Of a DNA stretch of 64,000 nt, positions 36,201-49,256 are shown piece by piece (positions within the stretch are counted from its first letter, which is position 1; every line of letters starts with the position of its first letter). This DNA comes from Synchiropus splendidus (taxonomy: Eukaryota > Chordata > Actinopteri > Syngnathiformes > Callionymidae), in the NCBI RefSeq assembly GCF_027744825.2, contig NW_026527098.1, forward strand, positions 1 through 64,000, given 5' to 3'. A program made the translations under genes and the position numbers. Under the pieces are notes generated by a model that had not been told where the DNA came from, searched no databases, and saw nothing but the letters and a program-made list of their open reading frames with translations.

Positions 36201-39200
36201 TTTCTGCTATAGTGGGAGGTTAAAATTTCATGTTCTGAAGCTTCCCTGAAAAGTTATGGCACAATGCACAAAAACGCCTTTCAGCCTGAGATAAGGTGGG
36301 TTTCGGAACGCCAAACATAAAAGTGTCAATAACTTTGGAAAAACACTTCAGACAGTTTAGATTTGATGTGCAACTACTAGAAAGACCCTTTCTGCTATAG
36401 TGGGAGGTTAAAATTTCATGTTCTGAAGCTTTCCTGAAAAGTTATGGCACAATGCACAAAAACGCTTTTCAGCCTGAGATAAGGTGGGTTTCGGAACGCC
36501 AAACATAAAAGTGTTGATAACTTTGGAAAAACACTTCAGACAGTTTAGATTTGATGTGCAACTACTAGAAAGACCCTTTCTGCTATAGTGGGAGGTTAAA
36601 ATTTCATGTTCTGAAGCTTTCCTGAAAAGTTATGGCACAATGCACAAAAACGCTTTTCAGCCTGAGATAAGGTGGGTTTCGGAACGCCAAACATAAAAGT
36701 GTTGATAACTTTGGAAAAACACTTCAGACAGTTTAGATTTGATGTGCAACTACTAGAAAGACCCTTTCTGCTATAGTGGGAGGTTAAAATTTCATGTTCT
36801 GAAGCTTCCCTGAAAAGTTATGGCACAATGCACAAAAACGCTTTTCAGCCTGAGATAAGGTGGGTTTCGGAACGCCAAACATAAAAGTGTTGATAACTTT
36901 CGAAAAACACTTCAGAGAGCTTAGATTTGATGTGCAACTACTAGAAAGACCCTTTCTGCTATAGTGGGAGGTTAAAATTTCATGTTCTGAAGCTTCCCTG
37001 AAAAGTTATGGCACAATGCACAAAAACGCTTTTCAGCCTGAGATAAGGTGGGTTTCGGAACGCCAAACATAAAAGTGTTGATAACTTTCGAAAAACACTT
37101 CAGACAGCTTAGATTTGATGTGCACCTACTAGAAAGACCCTTTCTGCTATAGTGGGAGGTTAAAATTTCATGTTCTGAAGCTTCCCTGAAAAGTTATGGC
37201 ACAATGCGTAAAAACGCTTTTCAGCCTGAGATAAGGTGGGTTTCGGAACGCCAAACATAAAAGTGTTGATAACTTTGGAAAAACACTTCAGACAGTTTAG
37301 ATTTGATGTGCAACTACTAGAAAGACCCTTTCTGCTATAGTGGGAGGTTAAAATTTCATGTTCTGAAGCTTCCCTGAAAAGTTATGGCACAATGCACAAA
37401 AACGCTTTTCAGCCTGAGATAAGGTGGGTTTCGGAACGCCAAACATAAAAGTGTTAATAACTTTGGAAAAACACTTCAGACAGTTTAGATTTGATGTGCA
37501 ACTACTAGAAAGACCCTTTCTGCTATAGTGGGAGGTTAAAATTTCATGTTCTGAAGCTTTCCTGAAAAGTTATGGCACAATGCACAAAAACGCTTTTCAG
37601 CCTGAGATAAGGTGGGTTTCGGAACGCCAAACATAAAAGTGTTGATAACTTTTGAAAAACACTTCAGACAGCTTAGATTTGATGTGCAACTACTAGAAAG
37701 ACCCTTTCTGCTATAGTGGGAGGTTAAAATTTCATGTTCTGAAGCTTCCCTGAAAAGTTATGGCACAATGCACAAAAACGCTTTTCAGCCTGAGATAAGG
37801 TGGGTTTCGGAACGCCAAACATAAAAGTGTTGATAACTTTCGAAAAACACTTCAGACAGCTTAAATTTGTTGTGCACCTACTAGAAAGACCCTTTCTGCT
37901 ATAGTGGGAGGTTAAAATTTCATGTTCTGAAGCTTCCCTGAAAAGTTATGGCACAATGCGTAAAAACGCTTTTCAGCCTGAGATAAGGTGGGTTTCGGAA
38001 CGCCAAACAGAAAAGTGTTGATAACTTTGGAAAAACACTTCAGACAGTTTAGATTTGATGTGCAACTACTAGAAAGACCCTTTCTGCTATAGTGGGAGGT
38101 TAAAATTTCATGTTCTGAAGCTTCCCTGAAAAGTTATGGCACAATGCACAAAAACGCTTTTCAGCCTGAGATAAGGTGGGTTTCGGAACGCCAAACATAA
38201 AAGTGTTAATAACTTTGGAAAAACACTTCAGACAGTTTAGATTTGATGTGCAACTACTAGAAAGACCCTTTCTGCTATAGTGGGAGGTTAAAATTTCATG
38301 TTCTGAAGCTTTCCTGAAAAGTTATGGCACAATGCACAAAAACGCTTTTCAGCCTGAGATAAGGTGGGTTTCGGAACGCCAAACATAAAAGTGTTGATAA
38401 CTTTCGAAAAACACTTCAGAGAGCTTAGATTTGATGTGCACCTACTAGAAAGACCCTTTCTGCTTTAGTGGGAGGTTAAAATTTCATGTTCTGAAGCTTC
38501 CCTGAAAAGTTATGGCACAATGCGTAAAAACGCTTTTCAGCCTGAGATAAGGTGGGTTTCGGAACGCCAAACATAAAAGTGTTGATAACTTTGGAAAAAC
38601 ACTTCAGACAGTTTAGATTTGATGTGCAACTACTAGAAAGACCCTTTCTGCTATAGTGGGAGGTTAAAATTTCATGTTCTGAAGCTTTCCTGAAAAGTTA
38701 TGGCACAATGCACAAAAACGCTTTTCAGCCTGAGATAAGGTGGGTTTCGGAACGCCAAACATAAAAGTGTTGATAACTTTTGAAAAACACTTCAGACAGC
38801 TTAGATTTGATGTGCAACTACTAGAAAGACCCTTTCTGCTATAGTGGGAGGTTAAAATTTCATGTTCTGAAGCTTCCCTGAAAAGTTATGGCACAATGCA
38901 CAAAAACGCTTTTCAGCCTGAGATAAGGTGGGTTTCGGAACGCCAAACATAAAAGTGTTGATAACTTTCGAAAAACACTTCAGACAGCTTAGATTTGATG
39001 TGCACCTACTAGAAAGACCCTTTCTGCTATAGTGGGAGGTTAAAATTTCATGTTCTGAAGCTTCCCTGAAAAGTTATGGCACAATGCGTAAAAACGCTTT
39101 TCAGCCTGAGATAAGGTGGGTTTCGGAACGCCAAACATAAAAGTGTTGATAACTTTGGAAAAACACTTCAGACAGTTTAGATTTGATGTGCAACTACTAG

Positions 39201-40233
39201 AAAGACCCTTTCTGCTATAGTGGGAGGTTAAAATTTCATGTTCTGAAGCTTCCCTGAAAAGTTATGGCACAATGCACAAAAACGCTTTTCAGCCTGAGAT
39301 AAGGTGGGTTTCGGAACGCCAAACATAAAAGTGTTAATAACTTTGGAAAAACACTTAAGACAGTTTAGATTTGATGTGCAACGACTAGAAAGACCCTTTC
39401 TGCTATAGTGGGAGGTTAAAATTTCATGTTCTGAAGCTTTCCTGAAAAGTTATGGCACAATGCACAAAAACGCTTTTCAGCCTGAGATAAGGTGGGTTTC
39501 GGAACGCCAAACATAAAAGTGTTGATAACCTTCGAAAAACACTTCAGAGAGCTTAGATTTGATGTGCACCTACTAGAAAGACCCTTTCTGCTATAGTGGG
39601 AGGTTAAAATTTCATGTTCTGAAGCTTCCCTGAAAAGTTATGGCACAATGCGTAAAAACGCTTTTCAGCCTGAGATAAGGTGGGTTTCGGAACGCCAAAC
39701 ATAAAAGTGTTGATAACTTTGGAAAAACACTTCAGACAGTTTAGATTTGATGTGCAACTACTAGAAAGACCCTTTCTGCTATAGTGGGAGGTTAAAATTT
39801 CATGTTCTGAAGCTTTCCTGAAAAGTTATGGCACAATGCACAAAAACGCTTTTCAGCCTGAGATAAGGTGGGTTTCGGAACGCCAAACATAAAAGTGTTG
39901 ATAACTTTGGAAAAACACTTCAGACAGTTTAGATTTGATGTGCAACTACTAGAAAGACCCTTTCTGCTATAGTGGGAGGTTAAAATTTCATGTTCTGAAG
40001 CTTTCCTGAAAAGTTATGGCACAATGCACAAAAACGCTTTTCAGCCTGAGATAAGGTGGGTTTCGGAACGCCAAACATAAAAGTGTTGATAACTTTTGAA
40101 AAACACTTCAGACAGCTTAGATTTGATGTGCAACTACTAGAAAGACCCTTTCTGCTATAGTGGGAGGTTAAAATTTCATGTTCTGAAGCTTCCCTGAAAA
40201 GTTATGGCACAATGCACAAAAACGCTTTTCAGC
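33278..40233 (+). repeat. Large duplicated unit, second copy (37 monomers)
   Basis: A 6956-bp segment that follows its partner without a gap. Its 37 monomers match the first copy in type order once the extra octamer there is removed. It lacks the ATAATGGG and GTGCCACC marks found in the first copy, so those arose after the two copies separated. CTTTAGTGG near 38464 is private to this copy. This is the longest clear duplication in the window. Confidence 0.88.
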
Positions 40234-41361
40234 CTGAGATAAGGTGGGTTTCGGAACGCCAAACATAAAAGTGTTGATAACTTTCGAAAAACACTTCAGA
40301 CAGCTTAGATTTGATGTGCACCTACTAGAAAGACCCTTTCTGCTATAGTGGGAGGTTAAAATTTCATGTTCTGAAGCTTCCCTGAAAAGTTATGGCACAA
40401 TGCGTAAAAACGCTTTTCAGCCTGAGATAAGGTGGGTTTCGGAACGCCAAACATAAAAGTGTTGATAACTTTGGAAAAACACTTCAGACAGTTTAGATTT
40501 GATGTGCAACTACTAGAAAGACCCTTTCTGCTATAGTGGGAGGTTAAAATTTCATGTTCTGAAGCTTCCCTGAAAAGTTATGGCACAATGCACAAAAACG
40601 CTTTTCAGCCTGAGATAAGGTGGGTTTCGGAACGCCAAACATAAAAGTGTCAATAACTTTGGAAAAACACTTCAGACAGTTTAGATTTGATGTGCAACTA
40701 CTAGAAAGACCCTTTCTGCTATAGTGGGAGGTTAAAATTTCATGTTCTGAAGCTTTCCTGAAAAGTTATGGCACAATGCACAAAAACGCTTTTCAGCCTG
40801 AGATAAGGTGGGTTTCGGAACGCCAAACATAAAAGTGTTGATAACTTTGGAAAAACACTTCAGACAGTTTAGATTTGATGTGCAACTACTAGAAAGACCC
40901 TTTCTGCTATAGTGGGAGGTTAAAATTTCATGTTCTGAAGCTTTCCTGAAAAGTTATGGCACAATGCACAAAAACGCTTTTCAGCCTGAGATAAGGTGGG
41001 TTTCGGAACGCCAAACATAAAAGTGTTGATAACTTTGGAAAAACACTTCAGACAGTTTAGATTTGATGTGCAACTACTAGAAAGACCCTTTCTGCTATAG
41101 TGGGAGGTTAAAATTTCATGTTCTGAAGCTTCCCTGAAAAGTTATGGCACAATGCACAAAAACGCTTTTCAGCCTGAGATAAGGTGGGTTTCGGAACGCC
41201 AAACATAAAAGTGTTGATAACTTTCGAAAAACACTTCAGAGAGCTTAGATTTGATGTGCAACTACTAGAAAGACCCTTTCTGCTATAGTGGGAGGTTAAA
41301 ATTTCATGTTCTGAAGCTTCCCTGAAAAGTTATGGCACAATGCACAAAAACGCTTTTCAGC

Positions 41362-41549
41362 CTGAGATAAGGTGGGTTTCGGAACGCCAAACATAAAAGT
41401 GTTGATAACTTTCGAAAAACACTTCAGACAGCTTAGATTTGATGTGCACCTACTAGAAAGACCCTTTCTGCTATAGTGGGAGGTTAAAATTTCATGTTCT
41501 GAAGCTTCCCTGAAAAGTTATGGCACAATGCACAAAAACGCTTTTCAGC
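41362..41549 (+). repeat. B/D fused monomer (B')
   Basis: The 5' part is type B (TTCGA, GACAGCTT, GCACC) and the end is GCAC as in type D; it is followed by E. Its partner region at 44370 has B, then D, then E. Removing exactly 188 bp by exchange within the shared region between GCACC and GCAC gives this monomer. The same B'-E arrangement is seen at 1691, 5640, 55836 and 60536. Confidence 0.8.
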
Positions 41550-41925
41550 CTGAGATAAGGTGGGTTTCGGAACGCCAAACATAAAAGTGTTAATAACTTT
41601 GGAAAAACACTTCAGACAGTTTAGATTTGATGTGCAACTACTAGAAAGACCCTTTCTGCTATAGTGGGAGGTTAAAATTTCATGTTCTGAAGCTTTCCTG
41701 AAAAGTTATGGCACAATGCACAAAAACGCTTTTCAGCCTGAGATAAGGTGGGTTTCGGAACGCCAAACATAAAAGTGTTGATAACTTTCGAAAAACACTT
41801 CAGAGAGCTTAGATTTGATGTGCACCTACTAGAAAGACCCTTTCTGCTATAGTGGGAGGTTAAAATTTCATGTTCTGAAGCTTCCCTGAAAAGTTATGGC
41901 ACAATGCGTAAAAACGCTTTTCAGC

Positions 41926-42113
41926 CTGAGATAAGGTGGGTTTCGGAAGGCCAAACATAAAAGTGTTGATAACTTTGGAAAAACACTTCAGACAGTTTAG
42001 ATTTGATGTGCAACTACTAGAAAGACCCTTTCTGCTATAGTGGGAGGTTAAAATTTCATGTTCTGAAGCTTTCCTGAAAAGTTATGGCACAATGCGTAAA
42101 AACGCTTTTCAGC
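41926..42113 (+). repeat. G/B fused monomer, two-unit deletion
   Basis: It has G marks up to GCTTTCCTG, plus GAAGGCC, and then GCGT of type B. The next monomers are D and E. The partner at 45122 reads G, T, B, D, E. A crossover in the roughly 25 bases between monomer positions 146 and 169 would remove exactly two monomers (376 bp) and leave this junction. Confidence 0.8.
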
Positions 42114-42301
42114 CTGAGATAAGGTGGGTTTCGGAACGCCAAACATAAAAGTGTTGATAACTTTGGAAAAACACTTCAGACAGTTTAGATTTGATGTGCA
42201 ACTACTAGAAAGACCCTTTCTGCTATAGTGGGAGGTTAAAATTTCATGTTCTGAAGCTTCCCTGAAAAGTTATGGCACAATGCACAAAAACGCTTTTCAG
42301 C

Positions 42302-45300
42302 CTGAGATAAGGTGGGTTTCGGAACGCCAAACATAAAAGTGTTAATAACTTTGGAAAAACACTTAAGACAGTTTAGATTTGATGTGCAACGACTAGAAAG
42401 ACCCTTTCTGCTATAGTGGGAGGTTAAAATTTCATGTTCTGAAGCTTTCCTGAAAAGTTATGGCACAATGCACAAAAACGCTTTTCAGCCTGAGATAAGG
42501 TGGGTTTCGGAACGCCAAACATAAAAGTGTTGATAACCTTCGAAAAACACTTCAGAGAGCTTAGATTTGATGTGCACCTACTAGAAAGACCCTTTCTGCT
42601 ATAGTGGGAGGTTAAAATTTCATGTTCTGAAGCTTCCCTGAAAAGTTATGGCACAATGCGTAAAAACGCTTTTCAGCCTGAGATAAGGTGGGTTTCGGAA
42701 CGCCAAACATAAAAGTGTTGATAACTTTGGAAAAACACTTCAGACAGTTTAGATTTGATGTGCAACTACTAGAAAGACCCTTTCTGCTATAGTGGGAGGT
42801 TAAAATTTCATGTTCTGAAGCTTTCCTGAAAAGTTATGGCACAATGCACAAAAACGCTTTTCAGCCTGAGATAAGGTGGGTTTCGGAACGCCAAACATAA
42901 AAGTGTTGATAACTTTGGAAAAACACTTCAGACAGTTTAGATTTGATGTGCAACTACTAGAAAGACCCTTTCTGCTATAGTGGGAGGTTAAAATTTCATG
43001 TTCTGAAGCTTTCCTGAAAAGTTATGGCACAATGCACAAAAACGCTTTTCAGCCTGAGATAAGGTGGGTTTCGGAACGCCAAACATAAAAGTGTTGATAA
43101 CTTTTGAAAAACACTTCAGACAGCTTAGATTTGATGTGCAACTACTAGAAAGACCCTTTCTGCTATAGTGGGAGGTTAAAATTTCATGTTCTGAAGCTTC
43201 CCTGAAAAGTTATGGCACAATGCACAAAAACGCTTTTCAGCCTGAGATAAGGTGGGTTTCGGAACGCCAAACATAAAAGTGTTGATAACTTTCGAAAAAC
43301 ACTTCAGACAGCTTAGATTTGATGTGCACCTACTAGAAAGACCCTTTCTGCTATAGTGGGAGGTTAAAATTTCATGTTCTGAAGCTTCCCTGAAAAGTTA
43401 TGGCACAATGCGTAAAAACGCTTTTCAGCCTGAGATAAGGTGGGTTTCGGAACGCCAAACATAAAAGTGTTGATAACTTTGGAAAAACACTTCAGACAGT
43501 TTAGATTTGATGTGCAACTACTAGAAAGACCCTTTCTGCTATAGTGGGAGGTTAAAATTTCATGTTCTGAAGCTTCCCTGAAAAGTTATGGCACAATGCA
43601 CAAAAACGCTTTTCAGCCTGAGATAAGGTGGGTTTCGGAACGCCAAACATAAAAGTGTCAATAACTTTGGAAAAACACTTCAGACAGTTTAGATTTGATG
43701 TGCAACTACTAGAAAGACCCTTTCTGCTATAGTGGGAGGTTAAAATTTCATGTTCTGAAGCTTTCCTGAAAAGTTATGGCACAATGCACAAAAACGCTTT
43801 TCAGCCTGAGATAAGGTGGGTTTCGGAACGCCAAACATAAAAGTGTTGATAACTTTGGAAAAACACTTCAGACAGTTTAGATTTGATGTGCAACTACTAG
43901 AAAGACCCTTTCTGCTATAGTGGGAGGTTAAAATTTCATGTTCTGAAGCTTTCCTGAAAAGTTATGGCACAATGCACAAAAACGCTTTTCAGCCTGAGAT
44001 AAGGTGGGTTTCGGAACGCCAAACATAAAAGTGTTGATAACTTTGGAAAAACACTTCAGACAGTTTCGATTTGATGTGCAACTACTAGAAAGACCCTTTC
44101 TGCTATAGTGGGAGGTTAAAATTTCATGTTCTGAAGCTTCCCTGAAAAGTTATGGCACAATGCACAAAAACGCTTTTCAGCCTGAGATAAGGTGGGTTTC
44201 GGAACGCCAAACATAAAAGTGTTGATAACTTTCGAAAAACACTTCAGAGAGCTTAGATTTGATGTGCAACTACTAGAAAGACCCTTTCTGCTATAGTGGG
44301 AGGTTAAAATTTCATGTTCTGAAGCTTCCCTGAAAAGTTATGGCACAATGCACAAAAACGCTTTTCAGCCTGAGATAAGGTGGGTTTCGGAACGCCAAAC
44401 ATAAAAGTGTTGATAACTTTCGAAAAACACTTCAGACAGCTTAGATTTGATGTGCACCTACTAGAAAGACCCTTTCTGCTATAGTGGGAGGTTAAAATTT
44501 CATGTTCTGAAGCTTCCCTGAAAAGTTATGGCACAATGCGTAAAAACGCTTTTCAGCCTGAGATAAGGTGGGTTTCGGAACGCCAAACATAAAAGTGTTG
44601 ATAACTTTGGAAAAACACTTCAGACAGTTTAGATTTGATGTGCAACTACTAGAAAGACCCTTTCTGCTATAGTGGGAGGTTAAAATTTCATGTTCTGAAG
44701 CTTCCCTGAAAAGTTATGGCACAATGCACAAAAACGCTTTTCAGCCTGAGATAAGGTGGGTTTCGGAACGCCAAACATAAAAGTGTTAATAACTTTGGAA
44801 AAACACTTCAGACAGTTTAGATTTGATGTGCAACTACTAGAAAGACCCTTTCTGCTATAGTGGGAGGTTAAAATTTCATGTTCTGAAGCTTTCCTGAAAA
44901 GTTATGGCACAATGCACAAAAACGCTTTTCAGCCTGAGATAAGGTGGGTTTCGGAACGCCAAACATAAAAGTGTTGATAACTTTCGAAAAACACTTCAGA
45001 GAGCTTAGATTTGATGTGCACCTACTAGAAAGACCCTTTCTGCTATAGTGGGAGGTTAAAATTTCATGTTCTGAAGCTTCCCTGAAAAGTTATGGCACAA
45101 TGCGTAAAAACGCTTTTCAGCCTGAGATAAGGTGGGTTTCGGAAGGCCAAACATAAAAGTGTTGATAACTTTGGAAAAACACTTCAGACAGTTTAGATTT
45201 GATGTGCAACTACTAGAAAGACCCTTTCTGCTATAGTGGGAGGTTAAAATTTCATGTTCTGAAGCTTTCCTGAAAAGTTATGGCACAATGCACAAAAACG

Positions 45301-45309
45301 CTTTTCAGC
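42302..45309 (+). repeat. Duplicated segment starting with E(CAACGAC), second copy
   Basis: Sixteen monomers matching 39294-42113, with an intact B-D pair at 44370-44745 where the other copy has one fused B' at 41362. The D monomer at 43994 has the private change GTTTCGAT. The last monomer, at 45122, is a full G with GAAGGCC and is followed by T, B, D, E, whereas in the other copy the G is fused to a B 3' end. Confidence 0.85.
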
Positions 45310-47188
45310 CTGAGATAAGGTGGGTTTCGGAACGCCAAACATAAAAGTGTTGATAACTTTTGAAAAACACTTCAGACAGCTTAGATTTGATGTGCAACTA
45401 CTAGAAAGACCCTTTCTGCTATAGTGGGAGGTTAAAATTTCATGTTCTGAAGCTTCCCTGAAAAGTTATGGCACAATGCACAAAAACGCTTTTCAGCCTG
45501 AGATAAGGTGGGTTTCGGAACGCCAAACATAAAAGTGTTGATAACTTTCGAAAAACACTTCAGACAGCTTAGATTTGATGTGCACCTACTAGAAAGACAC
45601 TTTCTGCTATAGTGGGAGGTTAAAATTTCATGTTCTGAAGCTTCCCTGAAAAGTTATGGCACAATGCGTAAAAACGCTTTTCAGCCTGAGATAAGGTGGG
45701 TTTCGGAACGCCAAACATAAAAGTGTTGATAACTTTGGAAAAACACTTCAGACAGTTTAGATTTGATGTGGAACTACTAGAAAGACCCTTTCTGCTATAG
45801 TGGGAGGTTAAAATTTCATGTTCTGAAGCTTCCCTGAAAAGTTATGGCACAATGCACAAAAACGCTTTTCAGCCTGAGATAAGGTGGGTTTCGGAACGCC
45901 AAACATAAAAGTGTTAATAACTTTGGAAAAACACTTCAGACAGTTTAGATTTGATGTGCAACTACTAGAAAGACCCTTTCTGCTATAGTGGGAGGTTAAA
46001 ATTTCATGTTCTGAAGCTTTCCTGAAAAGTTATGGCACAATGCACAAAAACGCTTTTCAGCCTGAGATAAGGTGGGTTTCGGAACGCCAAACATAAAAGT
46101 GTTGATAACTTTCGAAAAACACTTCAGAGAGCTTAGATTTGATGTGCACCTACTAGAAAGACCCTTTCTGCTATAGTGGGAGGTTAAAATTTCATGTTCT
46201 GAAGCTTCCCTGAAAAGTTATGGCACAATGCGTAAAAACGCTTTTCAGCCTGAGATAAGGTGGGTTTCGGAACGCCAAACATAAAAGTGTTGATAACTTT
46301 GGAAAAACACTTCAGACAGTTTAGATTTGATGTGCAACTACTAGAAAGACCCTTTCTGCTATAGTGGGAGGTTAAAATTTCATGTTCTGAAGCTTTCCTG
46401 AAAAGTTATGGCACAATGCACAAAAACGCTTTTCAGCCTGAGATAAGGTGGGTTTCGGAACGCCAAACATAAAAGTGTTGATAACTTTTGAAAAACACTT
46501 CAGACAGCTTAGATTTGATGTGCAACTACTAGAAAGACCCTTTCTGCTATAGTGGGAGGTTAAAATTTCATGTTCTGAAGCTTCCCTGAAAAGTTATGGC
46601 ACAATGCACAAAAACGCTTTTCAGCCTGAGATAAGGTGGGTTTCGGAACGCCAAACATAAAAGTGTTGATAACTTTCGAAAAACACTTCAGACAGCTTAG
46701 ATTTGATGTGCACCTACTAGAAAGACCCTTTCTGCTATAGTGGGAGGTTAAAATTTCATGTTCTGAAGCTTCCCTGAAAAGTTATGGCACAATGCGTAAA
46801 AACGCTTTTCAGCCTGAGATAAGGTGGGTTTCGGAACGCCAAACATAAAAGTGTTGATAACTTTGGAAAAACACTTCAGACAGTTTAGATTTGATGTGCA
46901 ACTACTAGAAAGACCCTTTCTGCTATAGTGGGAGGTTAAAATTTCATGTTCTGAAGCTTCCCTGAAAAGTTATGGCACAATGCACAAAAACGCTTTTCAG
47001 CCTGAGATAAGGTGGGTTTCGGAACGCCAAACATAAAAGTGTTAATAACTTTGGAAAAACACTTAAGACAGTTTAGATTTGATGTGCAACTACTAGAAGA
47101 CCCTTTCTGCTATAGTGGGAATTTAAAATTTCATGTTCTGAAGCTTTCCTGAAAAGTTATGGCACAATGCACAAAAACGCTTTTCAGC
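44934..47188 (+). repeat. Two tandem hexamers A-G-T-B-D-E
   Basis: Monomers at 44934, 45122, 45310, 45498, 45686 and 45874 are A, G, T, B, D, E, and the next six from 46062 repeat that order. The second E (47002) is 1 bp short. The hexamer (1128 bp) is the clearest candidate for a basic higher-order unit. The same six-type order also occurs at 17484, 31398 and 38354. The two copies differ by private changes such as GACACTT and GGAACTAC in the first. Confidence 0.85.
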
Positions 47189-48128
47189 CTGAGATAAGGT
47201 GGGTTTCGGAACGCCAAACATAAAAGTGTTGATAACTTTCGAAAAACACCTCAGAGAGCTTAGATTTGATTTGCACCTACTAGAAAGACCCTTTCTGCTA
47301 TAGTGGGAGGTTAAAATTTCATGTTCTGAAGCTTCCCTGAAAAGTTATGGCACAATGCGTAAAAACGCTTTTCAGCCTGAGATAAGATGGGTTTCGGAAC
47401 GCCAAACATAAAAGTGTTGATAACTTTGGAAAAACACTTCAGACAGTTTAGATTTGATGTGCAACTACTAGAAAGACCCTTTCTGCTATAGTGGGAGGTT
47501 AAGATTTCATGTTCTGAAGCTTTCCTGAAAAGTTATGGCACAATGCACAAAAACGCTTTTCAGCCTGAGATAAGGTGGGTTTCGGAACGCCAAACATAAA
47601 AGTGTTGATAACTTTGGAAAAACACTTCAGACAGTTTAGATTTGATGTGCAACTACTAGAAAGACCCTTTCTGCTATAGTGGGAGGTTAAAATTTCATGT
47701 TCTGAAGCTTCCCTGAAAAGTTATGGCACAATGCACAAAAACGCTTTTCAGCCTGAGATAAGGTGGGTTTCGGAACGCCAAACATAAAAGTGTTGATAAC
47801 TTTCGAAAAACACTTCAGACAGCTTAGATTTGATGTGCACCTACTAGAAAGACCCTTTCTGCTATAGTGGGAGGTTAAAATTTCATGTTCTGAAGCTTCC
47901 CTGAAAAGTTATGGCACAATGCGTAAAAACGCTTTTCAGCCTGAGATAAGGTGGGTTTCGGAACGCCAAACATAAAAGTGTTAATAACTTTGGAAAAACA
48001 CTTCAGACAGTTTAGATTTGATGTGCAACTACTAGAAAGACCCTTTCTGCTATAGTGGGAGGTTAAAATTTCATGTTCTGAAGCTTTCCTGAAAAGTTAT
48101 GGCACAATGCACAAAAACGCTTTTCAGC
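47002..48128 (+). repeat. Segment E-A-G-D-B-E with 1-bp deletion, first copy
   Basis: The E monomer is 187 bp, with TAGAAGACCC in place of TAGAAAGACCC, and also has CTTAAGAC and GGGAATTTAAA. The following A has CACCTCAG and GATTTGCAC, and the G has AAGATGGG. All these marks recur in the same order from 50009, 16 monomers downstream. TTAAGATTTC near 47500 is private to this copy. Confidence 0.88.
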
Positions 48129-49256
48129 CTGAGATAAGGTGGGTTTCGGAACGCCAAACATAAAAGTGTTGATAACTTTTGAAAAACACTTCAGACAGCT
48201 TAGATTTTATGTGCAACTACTAGAAAGACCCTTTCTGCTATAGTGGGAGGTTAAAATTTCATGTTCTGAAGCTTCCCTGAAAAGTTATGGCACAATGCAC
48301 AAAAACGCTTTTCAGCCTGAGATAAGGTGGGTTTCGGAACGCCAAACATAAAAGTGTTGATAACTTTGGAAAAACACTTCAGACAGTTTAGATTTGATGT
48401 GCAACTACTAGAAAGACCCTTTCTGCTATAGTGGGAGGTTAAAATTTCATGTTCTGAAGCTTCCCTGAAAAGTTATGGCACAATGCACAAAAACGCTTTT
48501 CAGCCTGAGATAAGGTGGGTTTCGGAACGCCAAACATAAAAGTGTTGATAACTTTCGAAAAACACTTCAGAGAGCTTAGATTTGATGTGCAACTACTAGA
48601 AAGACCCTTTCTGCTATAGTGGGAGGTTAAAATTTCATGTTCTGAAGCTTCCCTGAAAAGTTATGGCACAATGCACAAAAACGCTTTTCAGCCTGAGATA
48701 AGGTGGGTTTCGGAACGCCAAACATAAAAGTGTTGATAACTTTTGAAAAACACTTCAGACAGCTTAGATTTTATGTGCAACTACTAGAAAGACCCTTTCT
48801 GCTATAGTGGGAGGTTAAAATTTCATGTTCTGAAGCTTCCCTGAAAAGTTATGGCACAATGCACAAAAACGCTTTTCAGCCTGAGATAAGGTGGGTTTCG
48901 GAACGCCAAACATAAAAGTGTTGATAACTTTGGAAAAACACTTCAGACAGTTTAGATTTGATGTGCAACTACTAGAAAGACCCTTTCTGCTATAGTGGGA
49001 GGTTAAAATTTCATGTTCTGAAGCTTCCCTGAAAAGTTATGGCACAATGCACAAAAACGCTTTTCAGCCTGAGATAAGGTGGGTTTCGGAACGCCAAACA
49101 TAAAAGTGTTGATAACTTTCGAAAAACACTTCAGAGAGCTTAGATTTGATGTGCAACTACTAGAAAGACCCTTTCTGCTATAGTGGGAGGTTAAAATTTC
49201 ATGTTCTGAAGCTTCCCTGAAAAGTTATGGCACAATGCACAAAAACGCTTTTCAGC
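48129..49256 (+). repeat. Tandem trimer T'-D-F, two copies
   Basis: T' (TATGTG), D and F at 48129, 48317 and 48505 are followed by the same three types at 48693, 48881 and 49069. The unit is 564 bp. The T'-D-F string also occurs at 22184, 24440, 51700, 53392 and 58092, so T' nearly always marks this context. Confidence 0.85.

Larger units (their letters stand above)
39294..42113 (+). repeat. Duplicated segment starting with E(CAACGAC), first copy
   Basis: The order is E-A-G-G-T-B-D-E'-G-D-F-B'-E-A-(G/B). It recurs from 42302 at an offset of 3008 bp (16 monomers) for the first eleven monomers. From there B' in this copy is matched by B and D in the other, so the offset becomes 17 monomers. 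Shared marks are CTTAAGAC, CAACGAC, AACCTTCG, GTCAAT and GAAGGCC (near 41948 and 45144). The segment also overlaps the end of the 33278 unit. Confidence 0.85.
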
